Shown here piece after piece: positions 6,868-10,639 of a stretch of 10,639 nucleotides of DNA; position 1 is the stretch's first letter, and every line of letters begins with the position of its first letter. The position numbers and the translations under genes were made by a program. This DNA is from an uncultured Succinivibrio sp. (GTDB lineage: Bacteria; Pseudomonadota; Gammaproteobacteria; Enterobacterales; Succinivibrionaceae). Under the pieces are notes generated by a model that had not been told where the DNA came from, made no database searches, and was given only the letters and a program-made list of their open reading frames with translations. Location of the stretch: contig CAAGLL010000081.1 in assembly GCA_900770725.1 (NCBI GenBank), positions 1 to 10,639 of the forward strand, in the 5' to 3' direction.

Positions 6868-7167
6868 ATGGAAGGGAAGGCGCAGATCGATCCCGATGCG
6901 TTAGCCATGCGCTCGAAGGAGGCTGCCAAGGCCGCCATGTCCGGCTGCTGCCCCCTTGCCTACGAGAAGATGTCCGCCGTGCTGCAGGAGGCGCTCTCCG
7001 CCGCCCCGCTCATGGACGAGCGCTACCCGCAGGCCCTCAAGATCCTAGTCTCCGACCTGCTCAAGGCCCAGGAGAAGGACGATCTCTACCGCATCGCCGA
7101 CATCATGGGCTACGACCTGCCCTGGGCGCTCACCGCGCTGCGCAAGGGTTCGAAGCCCAAGGCCTGA
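6868..7167 (+). CDS. Small helical protein of unknown function
   Basis: A 99-residue protein I do not recognise. ATG 6868 is chosen because AGGGAG (6853-6858) lies 9 bases upstream and GGAG lies closer still; an in-frame GTG at 6796 would start inside the proS end and read through the terminator hairpin. The composition looks like a soluble, mostly helical protein: alternating charged and Ala/Leu-rich stretches, a Cys-Cys pair at residues 27-28 followed by Pro, and no signal peptide or membrane helix. Codon use has the strong G/C third positions of the neighbouring backbone genes, which supports it being real. Its TGA is immediately followed by the stop of the opposite-strand gene, giving a tail-to-tail junction (TGATCA, 7165-7170) with no spacer and no terminator. 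Confidence 0.7.
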   Translation: MEGKAQIDPDALAMRSKEAAKAAMSGCCPLAYEKMSAVLQEALSAAPLMDERYPQALKILVSDLLKAQEKDDLYRIADIMGYDLPWALTALRKGSKPKA

Positions 7168-8385
7168 TCAGCCCTCATCGGACAGGCCCTTCACCTTGAC
7201 GTAAACCAAGCCCCTGGCGGCCACAGTTGCGATCACCTGCCTCCTTTCAACCAGCCTCTCAAGGATCTCAAGCGTGCGCGCTTGCCCAAGTCCCAGGCGC
7301 CCTGCCAGATCGTCTGCGCTGATGGCAACCCCCAGCTCCATCGCCTCGAGCAAGGCCGTTTCGCTGGCCCCTGCATTCGCGGCCTCGCGCGCGCCGGCCC
7401 CTTCCAAGGCGCACGGCGCGCGGATCGCGCTCACCTGCCTTAGCCGCTCGCAGGTGAAGCCGGGGCCTACCAGTTCCTCCAGGCGGTCGTTCTTGTAGTT
7501 GAGGTTCGGCAGCATCGCGATGAAGGTCGAGCGGTTCGAGTAGAACTTCGGCTCCTTGCCCTTGTTGAAGGCGAGGGCGTGCTCATACCCGTCGAGGATC
7601 GTCCTGAAGCCGCCACCTGCGCCTTCCATGTACCCAAGCTTCTCAAAGACATCCGCCAAGACCGGGTTGCGCCTCCTTGGAGCGATGGTGCGGGGATCCC
7701 GATCCTGGACATCCTGACCGTCCTCCATCCCGCCTGGGGAGTAGATCTCCATGCGGTCATCGAAGATGTCCACGTGGATCTCGCTGCCGCGCTCGAGGTA
7801 GTCGCGGTGGACTACCGCGTTGACGAGCGCCTCGCGATAGCTCTCCTGGGCGTAGTCGGGAAACTCGAGCCTTGAGTTGTCGGTCTTCTTCCAGACCGTA
7901 TGGCAGAAGAAGCCAATGAAGGCCTCCGCGCTCCTAAGCTGCCAGATGAGGCTGCCGGAGAACTCCTGGTGATCGTACGCATCGGCCAGGCCTCCGCCTT
8001 TCGCAAGGCCGCACCACCTCGTGCAGAAGATCCTCGAGCTGTAGAACGGCGACTCGTCGGCAAGGAGCAGCCCCGCATTGGTGAGCATCCCTTGGGGGTT
8101 CGCGAGTCCCCATGACTGCAAGTTTCCCTCAGGCATGTGCGCCCTTTTGACGCGCCTGTACCGCGCGCGCAGATCGCAAAACGAGAAATCTGATGAATGG
8201 CGATCAGATGGGCGGGAGTCGAAGCTGCCCTGATCCCCACCGTGAATAGGCTTGAGGCTTGCGATCAAGGCCTGCAGCGCCGCATCGCCGCCATCGTCAT
8301 CTCTGACAGCTTTCCCGCCATCTGACCCATTGCCCTTGCCAGACCGTGGAGGCTGTCTGCCACAACCGAACTTTCCCAAGCACAC
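7168..8385 (-). CDS. AlbA_2/HATPase_c_4-family regulator lacking an intact AlbA_2 domain
   Basis: This belongs to the widespread family annotated as Schlafen AlbA_2 putative DNA-binding or RecG-like transcriptional regulators. Residues 54-150 are the family's linker (SFDSRPS...DFSFCDLRARY...LTNAGLLLADESP...CTRWCGL...EFSGSLIWQL). Residues 183-260 are the GHKL-like ATP-binding part: YREALVNAVVHRDY, FDDRMEIYSPGGM, RRRNPVLADVF and the glycine loop EGAGGGF. A winged-helix end occupies about 325-400. The normal N-terminal AlbA_2 domain is not recognisable. Only residues 19-34 (NGSDGGKAV...DDDGGD) recall its AFANSDGGxxxIGVxDDG strand, which suggests an eroded 5' end. The GTG at 8385 overlaps the AGGAGG (8390-8385), so the TTG at 8379, five bases beyond that site, is an alternative start. 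It could be a pseudogene or a short functional form. Confidence 0.75.
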   Translation of the reverse strand: MCLGKFGCGRQPPRSGKGNGSDGGKAVRDDDGGDAALQALIASLKPIHGGDQGSFDSRPSDRHSSDFSFCDLRARYRRVKRAHMPEGNLQSWGLANPQGMLTNAGLLLADESPFYSSRIFCTRWCGLAKGGGLADAYDHQEFSGSLIWQLRSAEAFIGFFCHTVWKKTDNSRLEFPDYAQESYREALVNAVVHRDYLERGSEIHVDIFDDRMEIYSPGGMEDGQDVQDRDPRTIAPRRRNPVLADVFEKLGYMEGAGGGFRTILDGYEHALAFNKGKEPKFYSNRSTFIAMLPNLNYKNDRLEELVGPGFTCERLRQVSAIRAPCALEGAGAREAANAGASETALLEAMELGVAISADDLAGRLGLGQARTLEILERLVERRQVIATVAARGLVYVKVKGLSDEG

Positions 8386-8548
8386 CTCCTAAACATTGCG
8401 AATTGAGGCAAAACCTGCATGACAGTGGAACCTGCGCAAGGCAGGCGCTTGAGTCTTCAGGCTAAACCGACTGCCCCGCTATCCCACGCCAAGCCCAAGC
8501 TTGATAACTTCCATAAATATTGATAGTCTTATTTGGAAATTTTATTGA

Positions 8549-8748
8549 ATTTACTTCAAAGATACAATAGAGTTTGTGTATAAGCGTAAGGATTCAGACG
8601 TTCTTTTTACGAGTGCTTTCACCAGCTATCGTGATGGACAACAAACTTCCTGGCAGGGATTGTTTCAACGCTTCCGCTGGAAAAGCCAGAAGGTTTGACA
8701 AGGCATGACGCGATTTTACAGGTAATTAGTGAACATTATGAAAGATAG
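8549..8748 (+). pseudogene. Possible decayed gene fragment, unknown identity
   Basis: Reading 8549-8692 and then shifting by -1 gives a continuous peptide of about 65 residues with balanced composition (segments such as FTSAFTSYRDGQQTSWQGLF and GLTRHDAILQVISEHYER). There is no start codon, a frameshift is required, and a TAG ends it. I do not recognise the family. An open stretch of about 50 codons can arise by chance, so this is weak. Confidence 0.22.
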
Positions 8749-8769
8749 CTAGAAAAATTGAAAACATGG

Positions 8770-8775
8770 AGGAGG
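8770..8775 (+). promoter_or_regulatory. Strong ribosome binding site setting the start at 8781
   Basis: AGGAGG is followed by five bases (ATAAA) and then ATG 8781. The upstream in-frame ATG at 8766 overlaps this site and cannot use it, so 8781 is the better start. Confidence 0.7.
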
Positions 8776-8780
8776 ATAAA

Positions 8781-9692
8781 ATGGAAACTGATTTTCTCCA
8801 AGCCCCTTCAAAGGAACAAAATCTATCGTTCAAGACATTTGAGAAAGAAATTAAAAGACAGACGAAGATCTTAGGTTTGGATAAAGGCATTTTCTCATTT
8901 TTTGGATTGCTGGAGACGAATGAAAATTTTAATAACTCGGCAGCCTTGCTCGCCGATAAAAATAATTTTCCCGGTCTCGAAATCCTGAACATTGAGAATC
9001 AAGATAATAAGGTTAGCGAACTAGAAAAAATTACGCATGTATCTATTTTAATTCAATACAGATTTGCCATGGAGGCATATAAAAGAAAATACCAGAACGG
9101 CCAAGAGAATAAATCAGATGGGATGAGGCGAATAAAAGTCCCTGAGATAGCATTTCGCGAAGCAATTTCAAATGCATTAGTCCACAGAGCATGGGATATT
9201 AATTCAAATATAATTGTTTCGATGTACGATGATCGAATCGAAATACTTTCACCTGGCGGACTCCTTGATGGATTAGATGACAAATTTTTAAATAGCGGCG
9301 TTGGTTCTCATCCAAGGAGCTTTGAATTAGACTATGCTTTAATTCGCTTAAAATATTGTAATGCGTTTGGAACAGGGCTAGAAAGGATCAGAAAAACCTA
9401 TCATCAAACGGATGGCAATCCTAAATTTTACGAAAAGAATAATTCTGTAAATGTAATTCTTCCAGCGACCAGGTGTGGTTATTCAGATAACGAAGCACGT
9501 ACGATTTTGAATGCTGATCAAATGGCAGTATTCGAATCGTTGGATAGATGGATAACACGCTCAACAAAGGAAATCGAAGAATCTACTGGATTCAGTAAAC
9601 AAAAGATACTTGGCATTCTTAACTTATTTAGAAAGATGCATATGATCAAAGTAATAAGCAATACTAGAACTACAAGATATTTGAAAATATAA
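8781..9692 (+). CDS. HATPase_c_4/winged-helix protein without AlbA_2 domain (AT-rich)
   Basis: A second member of the AlbA_2/RecG-like regulator family, 303 residues from ATG 8781. It opens directly in the family's linker (METDFLQAPSKEQNLSF), which in full-length relatives follows the AlbA_2 domain, so the DNA-binding half is absent. Visible blocks are NNSAALLADKNNFPG at about 51-65, the ATP-binding helix FREAISNALVHRAWD at 125-139 (the usual HRDY is HRAW), YDDRIEILSPGGLLDGL at 149-165, the glycine loop AFGTGLERIRKTY at 195-207 and a C-terminal winged-helix region at 240-300. Codon use is A/T-rich, unlike the paralogue at 7168-8385, so the two have different origins. They point away from each other. 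A well-placed AGGAGG suggests it is still translated. The role could be phage or stress-linked regulation, but nothing here proves it. Confidence 0.75.
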   Translation: METDFLQAPSKEQNLSFKTFEKEIKRQTKILGLDKGIFSFFGLLETNENFNNSAALLADKNNFPGLEILNIENQDNKVSELEKITHVSILIQYRFAMEAYKRKYQNGQENKSDGMRRIKVPEIAFREAISNALVHRAWDINSNIIVSMYDDRIEILSPGGLLDGLDDKFLNSGVGSHPRSFELDYALIRLKYCNAFGTGLERIRKTYHQTDGNPKFYEKNNSVNVILPATRCGYSDNEARTILNADQMAVFESLDRWITRSTKEIEESTGFSKQKILGILNLFRKMHMIKVISNTRTTRYLKI

Positions 9693-9920
9693 TAAGATTT
9701 TAATTTTATTAATCATATTTATTTGTTAAAAAATCATTTTTTAGTATTATTATATAATTTATTGACCACAAGTTCTTCGAAATCAACAAGTTTCGCAATA
9801 AAGTAAAAATATGTGGATCGCAGACAAACTATTATTTATACTTTATTTTGTAAAGACGAATTTTAAATAAGCTACAAAATAAGAAGTTGCTTGTCTGAGC
9901 ATAATTAGTCCGAATAAAGG
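9693..9920. other. AT-rich spacer with weak A/T hairpin
   Basis: No gene is seen. A 7-bp all-A/T inverted repeat (TAAAAAA 9727-9733, TTTTTTA 9737-9743) could be a weak terminator for the gene ending at 9692. Two short direct repeats of ACAAGTT start at 9768 and 9786. The stronger hairpin at 9821-9897 is listed separately. Confidence 0.4.
9821..9897. repeat. Nested inverted repeat upstream of the nuclease gene
   Basis: The outer arms CAGACAA (9821-9827) and TTGTCTG (9891-9897) are perfect reverse complements, and ACT (9828-9830) can also pair with AGT (9885-9887) after a bulge. The inner arms TTATTTTGTA (9843-9852) and TACAAAATAA (9873-9882) are a perfect 10-bp pair. The structure ends 30 bases before the ATG at 9928, so it lies in the promoter or leader of the nuclease gene and may be an operator or a regulatory hairpin. 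Confidence 0.6.
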
Positions 9921-9927
9921 TTTCTAA

Positions 9928-10530
9928 ATGAAAGAACACTTAACAATACCAAAACTTATAGAGTCAGCCAAAGTATTTTCCGAAGTTATAAGTCAAAAAA
10001 GTCATCCGGATCTATTTGGTATTAGTGACGGGAAAGCTATTGGAACTTATATTGAGCATTCGTTCAAAAACTATCTTCAAGATAGATATGAAGTAAAACT
10101 TGGAAATAGTGCCGATGGAATCGATATACCTGATGAGAATATCGTAACAGATATTAAAGCAACATCGATCAAGCAACCTCAGTCGAGTTGTCCTTTTAGG
10201 AATGCAGAACAGAAGATATTCGGCCTGGGATACAATCTGATTATCTTCGTTTACGAGAAAACTGATACGATTGCTGAAAGTAGGATCGACATCAAGTTTT
10301 GTACATTTGTAAGAAAAGATCGAACTGCTGATTTCACTATCACAAAGCGAATACGAGAAATGCTTCAAGATGGAGCCAATAAGGAAGACATTATTGCCTA
10401 TCTTATAGATCGAAACATCCCCGGTGATGAGATAATCTACGACAATTTAGCTGTTGACATCCTCCCCTCTCTAAAGAGAGGGGATTCCTACCGATCTCTT
10501 GGGAGATCTTCGGCGGGTTCCTCTTGCTGA
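9928..10530 (+). pseudogene. Type II restriction-endonuclease-like PD-(D/E)XK protein, 3' end replaced by an IS
   Basis: The frame starts at ATG 9928, with AAAGG (9916-9920) 7 bases upstream. The N-terminal 175 residues look like a restriction endonuclease fold: a helix with Glu43 (IGTYIEHSF), the core GIDIPDENIVTDIKATS carrying Asp66 and the Asp75-Ile-Lys77 pair expected of PD-(D/E)XK enzymes, and then IKQPQSSCPF and AEQKIFGLGYNLIIFVYEK, blocks I associate from memory with one family of predicted type II endonucleases. The likely role is DNA cleavage in a restriction-modification system; the recognition sequence cannot be read. From about 10454 the frame enters the end of an IS605-type element, so the last 25 residues (after Leu-Ala-Val) are IS-derived and the native C terminus is lost. 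Activity is therefore doubtful. No methyltransferase gene is present in the window. Confidence 0.7.
10464..10483. repeat. Subterminal hairpin of the IS605-type right end
   Basis: CCCCTCTCT (10464-10472) pairs with AGAGAGGGG (10475-10483). With the closing pair opened this gives an 8-bp stem and four-base loop. In this IS family such a hairpin is recognised as single-stranded DNA by the TnpA transposase, and in transcripts it forms part of the omega RNA scaffold. Confidence 0.82.
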
Positions 10531-10639
10531 CCACCAATGTGATTCACTTGGGAGGCGAGCCGGGCAAGTCCTGCCCTTAGTATGTTACGCGCGGCGTTCA
10601 CATCAGCATTTTCAGTGTAGCCGCACTTCACACAGCAGA
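10488..10639 (-). CDS. tnpB: TnpB RNA-guided nuclease, C-terminal end
   Basis: The last 49 codons of an IS605-family TnpB, entering from the window edge and stopping at TAG (10490-10488). The visible residues begin CCVKCGYTENADVNAARNILRAG. The two cysteines of CVKCG are the second half of the zinc-ribbon, and the Asp in NADVNAARN is the third RuvC catalytic acid. TnpB is an omega-RNA-guided DNA nuclease related to Cas12 that helps retain the element by cutting empty donor sites. After the catalytic block there is a polar, glutamate-rich tail (GGQQEEPAEDLPRDR), common in these proteins. Everything upstream, including the other two RuvC motifs and any tnpA, is outside the window, so integrity cannot be judged. 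Confidence 0.9.
   Translation of the reverse strand, partial: CCVKCGYTENADVNAARNILRAGLARLASQVNHIGGQQEEPAEDLPRDR

Larger units (their letters stand above)
8386..8780. other. 395-bp spacer with base-composition break and decayed coding traces
   Basis: The sequence shifts from GC-rich to AT-rich near 8500. An 11-base match to the 1948-1963 repeat arm, TTCAGGCTAAA, lies at 8456-8466. No intact gene is seen. A frame open from 8549 to the TGA at 8696-8698 has no ATG start; after a -1 shift near 8692 a second frame continues to a TAG at 8746-8748 (ending LTRHDAILQVISEHYER). Together they could be a decayed gene of unknown type, or chance. Confidence 0.5.
10434..10639 (-). ncRNA. Possible omega RNA (3' part and guide)
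   Basis: In IS605 elements the omega RNA is made from the tnpB 3' end and right-end hairpin, and its guide is the flanking DNA just past the terminus. If this holds here, the scaffold would include 10454 to about 10600 and the guide would be copied from the minus strand from 10453 downward (about 10453-10434), inside the interrupted nuclease gene. The 5' limit is unknown. This is inferred from the family's biology; no transcript evidence exists. Confidence 0.35.
10454..10639 (-). mobile_element. IS200/IS605-family element, right end
   Basis: On the minus strand the 3' end of tnpB is followed by the typical subterminal hairpin and the terminus GAGGATGTCAA. The last four bases, TCAA, equal the right cleavage site known for IS608, which puts the junction at 10453/10454. 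Such elements have no inverted terminal repeats and create no target duplication, and none is seen. The rest of the element lies beyond the window. Confidence 0.82.

Noticed and set aside
8501..8529. TTGATA with a 17-base spacer as a promoter
   Set aside because: The matching -10 (TAGTCT) is only three of six, and AT-rich DNA gives many such matches.
9768..9795. Two ACAAGTT direct repeats as an attachment site or small array
   Set aside because: They are seven bases, only two copies, in AT-rich sequence; too weak to call.
10454..10530. IS-derived tail as a genuine nuclease C terminus
   Set aside because: The coding matches the IS right-end hairpin and the antisense of tnpB, so it is accidental read-through.
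1..10639. CRISPR array, tRNA or rRNA gene
   Set aside because: No regularly spaced repeats, cloverleaf or rRNA-like sequence was found on reading either strand.

Overview
The window reads as a GC-rich chromosomal backbone (about 1-8500) joined to a clearly AT-rich accessory segment (about 8500-10453), which is closed on the right by the end of an IS200/IS605-type insertion sequence (10454 to the window edge). The backbone proteins (Prs, ApbE, Mpl, ProS) look gammaproteobacterial: Prs, Mpl and ProS track the Escherichia coli proteins closely, and ApbE carries the E. coli-type TVGEG variant. A Na+-NQR-type NqrM/ApbE pair plus high GC would suit something like the Succinivibrionaceae/Aeromonadales, but this placement is an inference and no rRNA or other marker is present.

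Layout, left to right. The 3' end of prs (1-450, +) is followed by a strong intrinsic terminator. A long, divergent EAL-HDOD-like protein (564-1934, -) converges on it, with a 13-bp palindrome between the two ends. A 267-bp divergent intergenic region then carries a large nested inverted repeat. On the plus strand follow a small one-TM, four-cysteine protein (2202-2438, NqrM-like), apbE (2529-3602, an FMN transferase lipoprotein), mpl (3602-4954, murein peptide recycling, translationally coupled to apbE), a two-hairpin leader, proS (5075-6799) and a 99-residue protein of unknown function (6868-7167). The small protein and ApbE together suggest Na+-NQR maturation: ApbE attaches FMN to NqrB/NqrC, and NqrM is a membrane protein thought to deliver iron.

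The last part is accessory. Two genes of the same family (Schlafen/AlbA_2-type DNA-binding plus GHKL-like HATPase_c_4 plus winged helix) lie head to head at 7168-8385 (-) and 8781-9692 (+). Both lack a recognisable AlbA_2 domain, and they differ sharply in base composition. Next is a PD-(D/E)XK nuclease of restriction-endonuclease type (9928-10530), whose 3' end is replaced by the right end of an IS605-family element. The last 49 codons of that element's tnpB lie on the minus strand at the window edge. If the element makes an omega RNA, its guide would be copied from the antisense strand of the broken nuclease gene. No cognate methyltransferase lies in the window.

No tRNA, rRNA or CRISPR array was seen.
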